Below, piece by piece: positions 13,031 through 25,690 of a stretch of 64,000 bases of DNA. The position numbers were made by a program, and so were the translations under genes. The DNA lies in NCBI GenBank assembly GCA_963662155.1, contig OY759263.1:20867665-20931664 (forward strand), read 5' to 3'. The stretch's first letter is position 1. Each line of letters begins with the position of its first letter. The notes beneath the pieces were generated by a model, which worked only from the letters and a program-made list of their open reading frames with translations, had not been told where the DNA came from and searched no databases. This DNA comes from Lamellibrachia columna. Taxonomy: Eukaryota > Annelida > Polychaeta > Sabellida > Siboglinidae.

Positions 13031-13992
13031 CTCCTCACCATACCTGCCTCTGAAGAAGACAACATTGTTCGCCAATCTCAAGGTCAGTATATAATCTAGG
13101 CAGCTGACGCTCACTGACTACGATGGACCGCTAAACACCAAAATACGATCACCTTCACCTACGCTGACTCCGCTCTGACAGATTGTAACCTGATAACATC
13201 CTAGTCATCTTCCGTTAGAGATCTCACGAAACAGTGATGTAATTGTGAGAACGCGCAACGTCCAGGCATTGATTATACTGAGCGACGTCGAGTTGACGCG
13301 GTTGCCTAACACGTGTTTACAGGGGTCTCGGGATAGGATACTAAGCTACCCAGTAACCGCACATTTACAAATACGAACATCTTTATTTCATATTTAAGGG
13401 CCCACACACATACCAATGTGCATTAAAATAAAAGTAAGCAAATACAACATATGCTTATATTAAACTATGAGATATCACATCACCATTGCGCACAATGAAG
13501 TGCCCTCGCCTATCTATACAACATGCTCCCAGCTAACAAAACGCATTGTGATATTGAAGTAACAAAACACCTTCTTCATGGGCCGTCATTGGCCAAATCT
13601 ACCTTTCTAGCTGGATGGGTCCACTAAACATATTTACACAATTGCTCATTCATTTCAGAAAAAAATAATTTTAAATGTTGATCATTTACAAATGCAAAAA
13701 CATTATGCTAATAAGGAACTTGTTATGTTCATAGGCGGAGTATTTTGTCTATTACAACAATATGACGCGTGCAGTACAATGCGTCAAAGATGACAACGTC
13801 ACGGAATCCGCTAGTTGCTAATGTGCCAGGCCTATCAGACATGTGACTGTTGACGGAACTACAAAAACAAACGCATCCACAAAAGAATAAATTACGCCGC
13901 AGTGTCGACATTTCAATGCGAACTACGATCAACCACCATGGATGTAGAAACCAAGATTTGGCAGTGTATATTAATATTAATGATATTAATGA
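13031..13992. other. Unassigned interval
   Basis: No tandem repeat, domain or RNA gene is seen. The composition is about average for the window. Confidence 0.4.
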
Positions 13993-14572
13993 TGTGATGG
14001 CGACAATGAATTGCATCCATATATCAGGATCGGTTCGAACGTCGTCCTGAAAATCTTAAGTTTGGTGAGTCTGCAGATAGGCGTTCTCAAAACTTTGTCA
14101 AGGGCGTGAACGGCTGTGCTTGTCTAAACTGGATGTTATCTTGTGAGTTTGTGTAGGATCCGAAATGTTTAAAATCCTTCACTTTCTCGATTTGACTCCC
14201 ATCTGACGAGTGTACACTATCATTAGCAGACAGTTTGATATGCATATATTTTGTTTTGCTTAGATTGAGAAATAGTCCAAATATTTGGAAGCAATTTCCA
14301 CTTAATGAAGTAAAAGTTCTGCTTTTTGTATCGTGTCAGCGAGCAGAGCGATGTCATCGGCATAATCCAGATCTGAGAGATGGCTGGCTGCATGTCTGAT
14401 GCTTCGGCGTGTGACGAGAGTTATTCCATCTATGTCATCAACTGCAGTTCTTCGAGCGTAGTCCAAGCCTATGATGAACATGTATGGGGCGAGAGGGTCT
14501 CCTTGGAGAACTCCGGTGTTAATCTTGACATTTGTAGTTTCGGGACTTAGTATGACTGCATATGTGCTTTCA
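13993..14572 (-). pseudogene. Antisense reverse-transcriptase fragment
   Basis: Reading the minus strand from 14572 downward gives GVLQGDPLAPYMFIIGLDYA, then a segment ending in the RT catalytic box DYADDIALLAD. A stop and frameshift occur near 14313. After it the frame continues as FGLFLNLSKTKYM and DGSQIEKVKDFKHFGSY, and after another shift as HALDKVLRTPICRLTKLKIF and FEPILIYGCNSLS. This is the palm-to-thumb part of a non-LTR RT. The 5' and 3' parts of the element are absent. The clade is not determined. Confidence 0.85.
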
Positions 14573-14721
14573 TAATAATAATTATAATAAAATGACTTCT
14601 ATGGCGCCAATATCCTCGGAAAATCCGAGCTCAGTGGCGCAACAAAACCAAAGGAATAGGCATTCTCGTGATCATGTACAATGTAAAAAGTCGTCAACCG
14701 ATGGATGGAGGTGCCAAGAAG
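14573..14721 (-). other. 3' end and ATT-rich tail of the L2-like element
   Basis: On the minus strand this follows the stop of the RT frame and ends in an ATT/AAT-rich run at about 14565-14590, directly against the older RT fragment. Such short A/T repeats are common tails of L2-like elements, so this is the likely insertion junction. Confidence 0.45.
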
Positions 14722-15950
14722 CTAAGGAGGATAGGCAATTTTGCAAAGATAGGTTTTCAGATTACGGCGAAATGAAGCTATATTTCTTGCTGATTTTACG
14801 CTGTCGGGGATTGAATCCCACAGAGTTGGTGCGGCAACCGAGAAAGCTTGAGTACCAGCGTTTGTCTTAACTCTGGGAACAGAAAGTAAAACAGAACTAG
14901 ACGACCGAAGCTGTCTGGGCTGTCTTGCTGGAGTGAGCTTTGAATGTAAATATGCAGGTTGTTTGGTTGAAAGGGCTTGATATGTAATTGTACAAATCTT
15001 AAAATAATGCGATATCGCACAGGGAGCCAATGCAATGATTTTAGAAGTGGCACTGAGCGAGAGAAACGAGGAGATCGTGTAACTACCCTAGCCAAACAAT
15101 TTTGGACACGTTGAAGTTTTGTAATATCCTTGATAGCAATATTATGAAGGAGGGAATTGCAATAATCAAGTATGCTGCTAACAAGGGCTGTTGCAATAGT
15201 TTTAGCGACAGAAAGTGACATATACAGGCGAATACGGCGAAGATCACGGATATGATAAAAACAGCAACGACACGTTTGAGAAATATTTTGTCTAAAGTTG
15301 AAATTCTTATCAAAAGTGACTTCCAAATTCTTCGCTGAGGCTGTTGGTATGATATTTTGACTCAGGATACGTGTCGGGAATAAACCATCAAGTTTGCCAC
15401 ACTGCTTTCGAGTACCAATGATGAGAAATTCAGTTTTGTCTGCGTTTAACTTTAATTTGCTGTCAGTCATCCAGAGGGAGATTTCGTGGAGACAATCGCT
15501 GAGCTGATTTAGGGAACGATTTGTATCCGAGGTAGCCAAAGAAATGTAGATATGTGTATCATCTGTATAAAGGTGGTGATCCAAATTATGATTTTGGATA
15601 ACAGAGCTGAGTGGAGTAGTGTAAAGAGTGAACAGCAAAGGCCCCAGAAGAGAACCCTGGGGGACACCACACCAAGTGGGGAGTGCGGCCGAGAAACAGT
15701 TCGCCATCTTTATGGTTTGGTGTCTACCAGTTAGGTATGATAAAAACCAGTTCAGAGCTGTGCAAGATATGCTATACCACAATGATAAGCGTTTAATAAG
15801 GATGTTGTGATCTATGGTATCAAAGGCGGCAGACATATCCAGCAAGGTAAGTGATGTCTTACGTAGCCGTAATGCAGTTTCAACTAGAAGTTTGAAGCAG
15901 TGAAATTGCCCATTCAGCACTAGTGTACGTCTTTGTTGGTCTTCAACCAT
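14722..15950 (-). pseudogene. Antisense L2/Rex1-like non-LTR reverse transcriptase
   Basis: The frame at 15950-14796 has the RT blocks TLLDMSAAFDTIDH, GVPQGSLLGPLLFTLY and HHLYTDD, followed by LKLNADKTEFLIIG and SILDYCNSLL. The catalytic YADD reads YTDD. A frameshift near 14880-14950 moves the C-terminus to the second minus-strand frame, which gives VPRVKTNAGTQAFSVAAP, then LWDSIPDSV, and ends at 14722. That C-terminal motif is typical of L2/Crack-type elements. The N-terminal endonuclease is missing, so this is a 5'-truncated copy. The catalytic change and frameshift indicate it is dead. Confidence 0.87.
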
Positions 15951-16726
15951 GTCATGCCTGAGTGATTTTCCACCAGCGGGTTATCAACTTGTTCTTAAAC
16001 ATATCATTCCATAAATATTATTACTGAGTTCCTGTCCTGTTTAGCTTAGATGTTCTGAGATACCTAGACTACATACCATGTAAAACCCAAGCATGTCTTC
16101 TTTGAAATAACGTCTAAAACTGGTGAGTATCGTATCGCATGCAGGTTATTGTATCCGTATTTACGTATGTGTATCTCGGCGCGAACACGTGACCAACAAA
16201 TTTAGCTGACGTCAGTACCCATAGTTACGGAACAAACAATTCGTACAGCGAAAAACGTATGGTTGAAAGTGTCTAATAGCTCAGCGGGAGTCGGACAGAA
16301 CATCATGATTAATCATTTCTCTATCGACTAATGCGATCAGCTAGCTGGCCGCGAACTACTGCCCATCATCTTGCAATGCGGTACAAACAGTTGCTTCCAC
16401 TGGTATGACACATGGCGTAGTAATGCTTATAGTATAAACATAACTACACGTGGTGTAGTAATGCTTATAGTATAAACATAACACGCGACGGATTAGTAGT
16501 CTAGCATATGGAAGTATTTGACTTGGAGATTTATCCTTGGGAGTTGAGAGTCGAACCTCGCTTTACGGTCACCTCGGTAATACAACCACCTCGACATTAC
16601 GGTCACCTCGACATTACGGTCACCCTGGGACAGTCCCCAATTGTTTCCATAACAGCAACGAATATGACATTAGGTTCCTCTAATAGGGTCACCCCGCTAT
16701 TCCTGTAATTATGGCCCTGTCCCGAG
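15951..16726. other. Unassigned interval with a 37-bp doublet
   Basis: A segment containing GTAGTAATGCTTATAG occurs at 16418 and again at 16455. Short TTACGGTCACCTCG-like motifs repeat near 16565-16625. Nothing else is recognisable. Confidence 0.5.
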
Positions 16727-16781
16727 GGTAACCTCACCAGTGAGGTAACCTCACCAGTGAGGTAACCTCACCAGTGAGGTT
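16727..16781 (+). repeat. 17-bp tandem repeat of a hairpin-forming unit, 3 copies
   Basis: The unit is GTAACCTCACCAGTGAG. Across each junction CCTCAC pairs with GTGAGG over a two-base loop, so the tract could form consecutive small hairpins. Confidence 0.9.
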
Positions 16782-17981
16782 CCACGATGTAACTCACAGA
16801 GCGATCTCTGCATATATCAGAGGAATATTGGCCCATGACCGATGATTCCGTGTAATTGGGTACAAAAACCTGCGTAAGGTCATTTACAGTCTGAAAAATA
16901 GATTATTGCATTATACAATATGAACCAAATATGATATATGAGGTATATGTGATTGCATGGAAAATGGTTATTTATGAGTTACGTGTTCTATGTCTGTGAA
17001 TATGGGGTTGGTTCCAGGACGACGCGGATCCTACTACAAAACGCCGACGGAGCTGCGTGAAATATGAGGATCGTATTTTTCCGGAGCAATATTAATGATG
17101 ATTACAGTAGGCGGCTTGATCCCGATAATGGAAGCTGCCGTCGAAGATGTGTGGGCAATGCATATGAGAGTGGGTTGGCGCCGAGAAGCGAAATTTACAC
17201 GCAGAGGACGGCTGACGCGAGTGAAGGATACTATGAGTGAAATCGTTGGCGAAGACAAAGCAGAGAACTGTGCCCGATTCTCGTAACATGTTCCCCAATG
17301 AACCGGGGCCGCCAACTTTGCGTTGGTCGTCCGCGCCAGCCTGTGCTAATGAGGCTACTAAACTGCTAAGTAATTCACGATTGATTTTATAATAAGATTA
17401 AAAAGGCAGTGCGGCAGTGACGTTGACACGGTTCGTTGTGTTATGCAAGAGGCAGTGCGGATTTTAATAAAATAAATGCGTCGTGACGCGATGGTTATTG
17501 ATGATGATGATGGTGGCAATGTCACCGGTGATGACGATGATGATGGTAATGATGATTATGGGTATTTCTGCTTAAAGCTAGTTACGCCACTGCCTGCCAC
17601 CGGGGCTTATTTTGCAGATCTGACATTTGGAAACGATGGTTATAGGGGCCTATATAGAGGAAGAACCGTGTATATGTGGAATGTCACATACGAAATCACG
17701 TGATTCTTAGTTCTGGATGTTGAGTACATAAACCGTCCCTGTAAGGAATTAATCGAATGTTTATATGTTGGTCGTCATCAACAAACAACGAGGATTTAAC
17801 TCGCCGCGACAGAGAAGGACACCATTCGACGATCGCCGCGCTAATGCCTGTACAGCTCCAGCCGGCGCAGGTTTATGACGTCCGTGATGTGGTTCAGTTG
17901 TGGCACCACTGGTCATCTCTCTGTTGTTTACTTTCTTCCATCCAAAACAGTATCGTTTCTATAACATATGTTCTATAGTTC
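16782..17981. other. Unassigned interval
   Basis: A short GAT-rich stretch lies at 17495-17560. No domain or RNA gene is recognised. Open frames of 60-90 codons at 17034-17315 occur on both strands with no similarity. Confidence 0.4.
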
Positions 17982-18800
17982 GAACCAGACATTCAGTAGG
18001 TCACACATGACATGTTCTGTAGGTCACACCAGACATGTTCTGTAGGTCGAACCAGACATGTTCTGTAGGTCACACCAGACATGTTCTGTAGGTCACACCA
18101 GACGTGTTCTGTATTTCACACCAGACATATTCTTTAGGTCATACCATACGTGTTATATAGGTAACACCAAATATGTTCTCCACGTCACACTATACATGTG
18201 CTGTAGGACGAACCACACATGTTCTGTAGGTCACACCAGACATGTTCTGTAGGTCGAACCAGACATATTCTGTAGGTCGAACCAGACAAGCTCACATCAG
18301 ACATGTGCTATAGGTCACACCAGACATGTGCTATAAGTCACAACAGACATGTGCTATAGGTCACACCAGACATGTTCTGTAAGTCGAACCAGACATGTTT
18401 GGTAGGCCACACCATACATGTTCTCTAGGTCACGCCAGACATGTTTTGCATGTAACACCAGATATGTTCTGTAGGTTGAACCATACATGTTCTGTCGGTC
18501 ACAACATGAAGTGTTCTGTGTATCACACCAGACATGTTCTGTGGGACGAACCATACATGTTCTGTTGATCGAACCAGTCATGTTCTGCAAGCTACACCAG
18601 ACATGTTCCGTAAGTCGAACCAGACATGTTCTGTAGGTCATACCAGACATGTGCCAAAGGTCACACTAGACATTATGTAGCTGACACCAGACATGTTTTG
18701 CAGGTCGAACCAGACATATTTTATAGGTCGAACCAGACGTGGTCTACAGGTCACACCAGACATGTCATGTAGGTCACACCAGATATGTTCTGTAGGTGAC
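17982..18800 (+). repeat. Degenerate minisatellite of about 24-25 bp, about 33 units
   Basis: The consensus is near CCAGACATGTTCTGTAGGTC with a variable ACAC/GAAC junction. Units carry many point changes (ACATGT/ACATAT, CTGTAG/CTATAG), so the array is old. ACATGT palindromes recur in nearly every unit. Open frames with MFCRSHQT-like or YRTCLVRL-like repeats are artefacts. Confidence 0.92.
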
Positions 18801-18965
18801 ACGACGGCTCCACGGCCACGACGTCTCCGTGGTGACTTTGACGTGTCAGAATGTAGGTGGTTGACGCCGGCGGCTTGTCCGACGGTGTTGAGGTGGACAC
18901 GGGAGGCACAAGTCTGACTATTTTCATCGACATGTTCAGGACCACGCCGAGCGCATCCCTAATTG
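18801..18965 (-). other. Possible exon-like segment (weak)
   Basis: The minus-strand frame reads GVVLNMSMKIVRLVPPVSTS and continues to VVAVEP with mainly G/C third positions, unlike the AT-rich surroundings. An ...ATTAG acceptor-like dinucleotide lies just upstream on that strand. I do not recognise the protein and see no strong donor. It may be chance or a TE fragment. Confidence 0.18.
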
Positions 18966-19140
18966 AATATGGCACATATACATCGCTGACCCAGATAGCA
19001 ACGGGAAGACATCGTCTATAGCGTGGGAGCGGAATCCTGCTCTAGAACACATATCGTTGGTTTCTTGGTTATGGAGTATCACCATTTGTGTAACTAATTC
19101 GCGATTACCTGACACAAAAACGAATATGACCAATAGTGCA

Positions 19141-19215
19141 TCTAGGGCCTTTTGCTTTGAATGGCAATCTTGTTAAGTTTTGCTAAATCTTGTTAAATGT
19201 GGTTAATCTTGTTAA
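19141..19215 (+). mobile_element. CR1 3' tail fragment
   Basis: Contains the ATGGCAATCTTGTTAA motif followed by TGTTAAAT-type units, matching the 3' end of the CR1 copy at about 4995-5025. It is strongly 5'-truncated and runs into a minisatellite grown from the same tail. Confidence 0.7.
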
Positions 19216-19400
19216 ATCTAGTGGTATTAGAAACGGTTAAATCTGGTTAATCCTGTTAAATATAGTGGTATTAGAAACGGTTAAATCTTGTTAATCTTGT
19301 TAAATGTAGTGGTATTAGAAACGGTTAAATCTGGTTAATGCTGTTAAATGTAGTGGTTTTAGAAACGGTTAAATCTGGTTAATCCTTTTAAATCTAGTAC
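19216..19400 (+). repeat. 44-bp minisatellite derived from the CR1 tail, about 4 units
   Basis: Each unit has AGTGGTATTAGAAACGG followed by TTAAATCTGGTTAATCCTG-like sequence. The second half is the CR1 3' tail motif, so the array probably arose by amplification at the retrotransposon 3' end. Confidence 0.88.
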
Positions 19401-19669
19401 ACATATTAACACTCACTTGTCGAAAAGCAATCACGTAACCACGACAACGCGTCCCGATCCTAGCCCGAAATTATTTAATTTAGCAAATTATACCTCGTAT
19501 CGGCATTAACACTCGTTAGAAATGTCAAGTTTATGATTATTCATGTTACACAAATTGTGTCAGCAACTCATGAATATAGATATACCACGGCACGTAATAT
19601 ATTCACCAACAAAACAGTGTGGTTAACCACGGTGAGATGTTTTAAAGGTATGTTCTTGTATAGAGCGGC
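19401..19669. other. Unassigned interval
   Basis: No feature is recognised. Confidence 0.4.
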
Positions 19670-19965
19670 ATCCAGTCCTTGGCAATGTTCAAAGTGCTTT
19701 ACATTACACCCTCTGGCAGACCTGTTCATTTCAGTGCCATTTCGACTTCTCTGGGAAGCATTCAGCCATGCTGCAGTTACTGCGCGAAGACTATTAATTC
19801 AGATGGTCATCTATGTATGTAGCCAGGTACTCACTTATACAGCTGAGTGAACTGTGGCAACGGGGGATGAACGGAATTGCCAAAGCTTCGAAACGGCAGC
19901 AAGAGGATTCGAACTGAGCCTAAACAGCGACGGTTTAGTTAGTGACCATCAAGGTGAAAAGGTAG
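19670..19965 (-). mobile_element. tRNA-derived SINE, family 1, antisense copy
   Basis: On the minus strand a B-box-like CAGTTCGAATCCTC is followed by CCGTTTCGAAGCTTTGGC, a TCCGTTCATCCCCC block, ACTCAGCTGTATAAGTGAG, TACCTGGCTACATA, then GCGCAGTAACTGCAGC and TCTGCCAGAGGG. This is the same order as the 6.0 and 50.7 kb copies. The body end lies near 19675. Confidence 0.82.
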
Positions 19966-20419
19966 TTTGTTCACAATTATCAATCACAATTTCGTAATAC
20001 CGTTTGATAATAATTATTGTAACACGTACGATGGCGGTCGAGTACATGTGATTGATATTTATGAGAAATGAAAACTGCTTGTCAATGCATAACTTTTTAA
20101 GAAGTTACACAACACATGGTGGAACATTTTGTGTTTCAACAAACGCGACAGAAAATACACATTCTTGGCACGACTGCATTGTCACACGTGTAACTATTTA
20201 TAGAACGCTCGCTATTGGCTAACGACTAACGCCTTACAAACTGAATAATTAAGAGCTGCCGACGCCTTGCCAACAACTGACAACTTTGCCTTATCAGCTG
20301 TCCCTCTTTACTCTGGGGGCGGCGGGCGCTGACACAAGCATTGACTACTACCTTCAAACGTTCTCTCTCCCTGACTGTAACGATTTATTCTGGGAGTTCA
20401 TTCCAAATGCGGTCAGCAG
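19966..20419. other. Unassigned interval
   Basis: AT-rich unique-looking sequence with no recognisable feature. Confidence 0.4.
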
Positions 20420-20760
20420 TCAGTAAGGATGTCCTCTTATGGCCAGCAGCTGTGTAGTGAGCTGTTGAGCTGGTGGGTCTTCGCACAATTGGAGGAGGAA
20501 GTCAGATGCTATCGAATAGTGTTGGTGCATCTCCATGGTATATCCAGTGGAACAAGTTGAGTGCACCAACACTCCTTTGTGCTGGATGGCATTCCTGCTC
20601 AGAAAAGCCTCTGGCATAGCTATAATTTTGACAGTTCGCCTCTGGATGGCATCAAGTCTACCTAGCGATTTTTCTGCGGTAGTCATCCAAGCAGATGAGA
20701 CATTGGTTTTATACGGACGTGTTGATGCTTCGTGCAGGAGCGCAGTCGGTTTTACGAACG
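20420..20760 (-). pseudogene. Antisense Jockey/I-like RT C-terminal fragment
   Basis: The minus-strand frame contains SLGRLDAIQRRTVKII followed by a short His/Leu-rich segment. This resembles the post-RT region of Jockey-type LINEs (LxRLDxIQRRAxxxI, then a helical block). Only about 110 codons remain, with no RT core or endonuclease. Confidence 0.6.
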
Positions 20761-20764
20761 CACA

Positions 20765-20917
20765 TGGTGGTGTATGGGACACGATGGCTGAAAACATCCA
20801 AGAATTCGCAGATCAGAATGAAATAAACAAGTTTCATGAAGCAACAGAAACAATCAGTGGACCGCGTTTCGTAGATGGCACAGGTCACGAATTCCCAAAT
20901 GGATGGCGACTGTTTTA
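20765..20917 (+). pseudogene. LINE inter-domain fragment
   Basis: The plus frame reads WDTMAENIQEFADQNEINKF then HEATETISGP. This matches the segment between endonuclease and RT in LINEs of the same type as the 9.9-12 kb element (compare the SEIQQASDQKDATRFYDGLK segment there). The fragment is about 50 codons and abuts the antisense Jockey-like piece head to head. Confidence 0.6.
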
Positions 20918-21045
20918 AATAGCATTATACAGCATACTATCCAATATAAATTGAACCAAGGGCTTGCCACTACGAAAGGACTTACAACGCTTTAGCAATT
21001 AAATAACAACAAAGTTGCCAATACTACTGCGGAACATGTTCGGAC

Positions 21046-21374
21046 ATATACCCATAGAGAAGGAAGTGAAACAAGGTTGTATGATTACATCCATATACCC
21101 ATAGAGAAGGAAGTGAAACAAGGTTGTACGATTACATCCATATACCCATAGAGAAGGAAGTGAAACAAGGTTGTATGATTACATCCATATACCCATAGAG
21201 AAGGAAGTGAAACAAGGTTGTATGATTACATCCATATACCCATAGAGAAGGAAGTGAAACAAGGTTGTATGATTGCATCCATATACCCATAGAGAAGGAA
21301 GTGAAACAAGGTTGTATGATTACATCCATATACCCATAGAGAAGGAAGTGAAACAAGGTTGTATGATTACATCC
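21046..21374 (+). repeat. 47-bp tandem repeat, 7 units
   Basis: ATACCCATAGAGAAGGAAG recurs every 47 bp from 21048. Units are nearly identical, with only a few substitutions (ACGATT, ATTGCA), so the array is young. The open minus-strand frame is an artefact. Confidence 0.95.
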
Positions 21375-21589
21375 ACTATGGGTGGGTGCGACATTGATAG
21401 AGTCACGTGAGAGAAGAATATATGAGGGGAGGGGTCAGACAAAACACAGACGGGTGGTAAGAGATGGGTGGGCTAACATCAAGCAACAGCTAGACCTCAT
21501 TCAGAATATGACATAGTGCTTGGATGTGATATCATAATACGGACACAGATAAAAAAGAAGGACATCAAAGGAGAGTAGATAACCGATTC
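21375..21589. other. Unassigned interval after the 47-bp array
   Basis: A GA-rich stretch with a GTGGTAAGAGATGGGTGGGC segment. It faintly resembles LINE C-terminal coding sequence but is too short and broken to assign. Confidence 0.3.
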
Positions 21590-21760
21590 AAGAAATGATA
21601 TACCTTGTTTATGAAGAACGCGTGAAAGAATGGCTATGCATCTATGAAACATTGTTGGACTATTGATAAGTCAATGGCGTCTTGTCCCTGGCGTCCTTGT
21701 CCACTAGCCATCACGTGTGTGGTGTTCTGGATGACAATATATTTTCATACATTTAACAGT
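21590..21760 (+). mobile_element. CR1 3'-end fragment
   Basis: TTGGACTATTGATAAGTCAA and CCTTGTCCACTAGCCATC match the CR1 3' UTR at 4932-4980. The terminal TGTTAAAT units are poorly preserved. Confidence 0.75.
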
Positions 21761-22660
21761 CCTGTTAAATCCTCGCTGTGATATGCTCGCGCGAATCCAC
21801 ATTACCAGTATTTCGACTCAATATTGATTAGAAGCTGCTTCATCTAAAAGCGTCGTCTGAGACGACTTCGTACCAAAACAAAGACCAACTTCCAAGATGT
21901 CATCGATCTTTAATGACCGTATCATTAGTTCAGACCACTTTCCAAGAAATCGATCATTTCATGTGCAATGATAAATGAATTTATTTCAAATACGTATCTA
22001 ACCATATTCAAGTCATTACGATTTTTCAACAACTAGGCATGTGAGTTCGTTTCTTATCTGACAGCTGTTTATAACATTTACCAGGAAACTACTTGCTTCA
22101 TGTTCGATAATATGATCACTAGGTTCCAAAACACCAAATATGTTTTAACGGTATTCAAATCGGAATTATTTTAAAGAACTGGGCCAACGTTCTCGATTTG
22201 TCACAAACAAAATTAATAATTTGAAACAAACCATGATACGTTCATTATATTCCATCTCACTCAATCATACCTCGAATTGTATTTATTCAAAACCGGCTTT
22301 TGTATAATTTTAAACTTTGTGTCGAAAATTTTCACCAACATCTGTGGAAGTTTATTATGTAATTAATGATTAGTTATGAATTGTAACACACAAAATGTGC
22401 CTGTTATTGCATTAACTTTAAAGTCACAAAGGTGTTTACAGAACTTTACCATTGAACTCGATTTTCAGCAACAATTGCGGCCTAAGCTGGTAAACAAGTG
22501 ATCATTATCTCATCATGTCGCCAGGAGCGAAATGGAACGACTCTTCACGTTTCCGATTGACAGCTGACGTACGAAACAGTGGACGTAACGCGAGACCTAC
22601 TGTGATGTCATATTCCAGTAGCCTTGCCAACGTATCATGTATATGTTTCTACGTTATTTA
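21761..22660. other. Unassigned AT-rich interval
   Basis: About 900 bp of AT-rich unique sequence. I see no feature. Confidence 0.5.
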
Positions 22661-22791
22661 GGGAATAATACACTGTTTGTTGGTGTCACGAGGGTGCTAC
22701 CAGCGATGTAACATCACGAGTGTCGGGGGCACGAGTGATGTTATCTGACTGGTAACACTCGAGCTACATCAACAAACAATATATTATTCCC
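22661..22791. mobile_element. 131-bp foldback element (MITE-like)
   Basis: The left arm begins GGGAATAATACACTGTTTGT and the right arm ends with its near-complement (ACAAACAATATATTATTCCC). Internal blocks also pair, for example GTAACATCAC with GTGATGTTAT and GCTACCAG with CTGGTAAC. The whole element folds as one imperfect hairpin around a GGGGG centre. There is no coding capacity. The superfamily is not determined. Confidence 0.85.
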
Positions 22792-23143
22792 GTTATATAA
22801 CTGCAAACTAACACTTGGGCATACTTTTTCGCTTCCTGTATTTATAAATATGCTGCTTGGCTCAATCGTGATATATAGCCGTACCGATACCCACTCGACG
22901 TTTCCAAACGTATGTGTAACATATGATTCTCAGAACGAGGCTGCCGTGCATTATCTGGATGGATATATCACGGTAGTAAGGTTACTAATGAGGTCAGGAT
23001 GTCATTGTCGTGAATTAACAACATGTTCCAGTTGTTAATATTTCCAAACATTCCAATACATCAACCGTGGCGTTGCTGTAGTTGCAGGTTTCTGATTTAT
23101 TTATTGTAGACTAAATGATTTTAAACAATATTGTTTTAACACG
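22792..23143. other. Unassigned interval
   Basis: No feature is recognised. Confidence 0.4.
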
Positions 23144-23262
23144 AGTATCATCCATATCAATGCACCACATATAGATTACGGGCAAGGAAGACATTGACAT
23201 ATAGTATCTTCCATATCAATACACCACATATAGTATATGGGCAAGGAAGACATTGACTGACC
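23144..23262 (+). repeat. 60-bp tandem duplication
   Basis: GTATCATCCATATCAATGC... at 23144 is repeated at 23204 (GTATCTTCCATATCAATAC). Both units end in GGGCAAGGAAGACATTGAC. Confidence 0.9.
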
Positions 23263-24449
23263 TATCGAGGTTCCAACGGTTTTCATCTACATATGCCAGC
23301 ATTTTATAAAGGTAGACCTCAACCCTGAAGCTAAGTGTCAGTGTCATCAGTGTCATCAGTGTCATCAGTGTCTTGGTGTCCGCAAACCGGCATCGATCGG
23401 AATTTGAATTAGGTGAAACGACGAGTTTCTCTCGGATCTCAGTTACATACACAATACATTAGTTACTTTAAATACCATTGGTCATGTTTCAAATGCCGAA
23501 TTGAATTCTCTTTGGCTGACAAGTCACAAGTACGTCCCAATTCCCAAGCGCTCGAGTCTCAAGTCTTTGTAAGAGTTCGACTCGGGTGCGACTCGAGGAT
23601 TCTAGTACCCCAGCTCTGAAATAGTGCAAGCAAGAACTTTTGTGGGTATTTTGGTGTGCAAACCAAGAGAAAAAGCGCCTTCTGTCGGAAGAATAAGACG
23701 AACATACACTCAAGATACTCAGTAGGTGTCGTGCCACTGATTTTCACATGTGACACGCTGAATCCAGCTTAACGTTGCATGGGATCTTCAGATTGGAGTA
23801 TCGTTTGTACCATTAGTAGCATGATGTCAAGATACGCTCAGCTGCAGCGAAGACCACAGCGCACAGAGTCAGTGGGCTTCTGAAAAAAATTAATTCATCT
23901 TCTAAGTGCCATGGCGAAAAAAGAGAACACGTGAACGAGTATCGCGAATATTTCTGTGATAAATCCCTTCCAACGAAATGGAATTTACATACGCTAAATG
24001 GCTTTTTACCATGCATGGTATGTATTACATTTCGAATGTCGCACGCAGTATTGATTTGCGGTTTTCCGGCTGTCAGTACAGCGACACTCAGCAGAGATCG
24101 CGACGACAGCTCCCGTCTCTCTGTGACGTCATCGAGGTAAAGAATTCCCGATAAAAGACAAAAGAAGCCGGAGATACGTGGGCAGTCTTTAGGTCAGCGG
24201 TTTGCGCGGCCTACTTGAATTGCCAAAAAGCGTGTCCATTCATCCATGTCCGGCCAAATGGACACTGGCACAAAGAGATAATTTAAATTAGTTGCCTAAC
24301 TGACGACATAAAGTAACGCTCAGAAAAACCGCAGAATGACCGGTCGGCTGAGGACTCGTGCATAATTCAGTGGTCGGACGCGAAGAAGCAGACTCGACGA
24401 CGGTGACGGTAATGTACTTTAGTCTTCACAAAATGCTCTGCTGCTGCCA
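23263..24449. other. Unassigned interval with a 9-bp GTGTCATCA run
   Basis: GTGTCATCA is repeated about four times at 23337-23370. Nothing else is recognised. Open frames up to about 80 codons show no domain. Confidence 0.5.
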
Positions 24450-25690
<1,241 letters not shown>

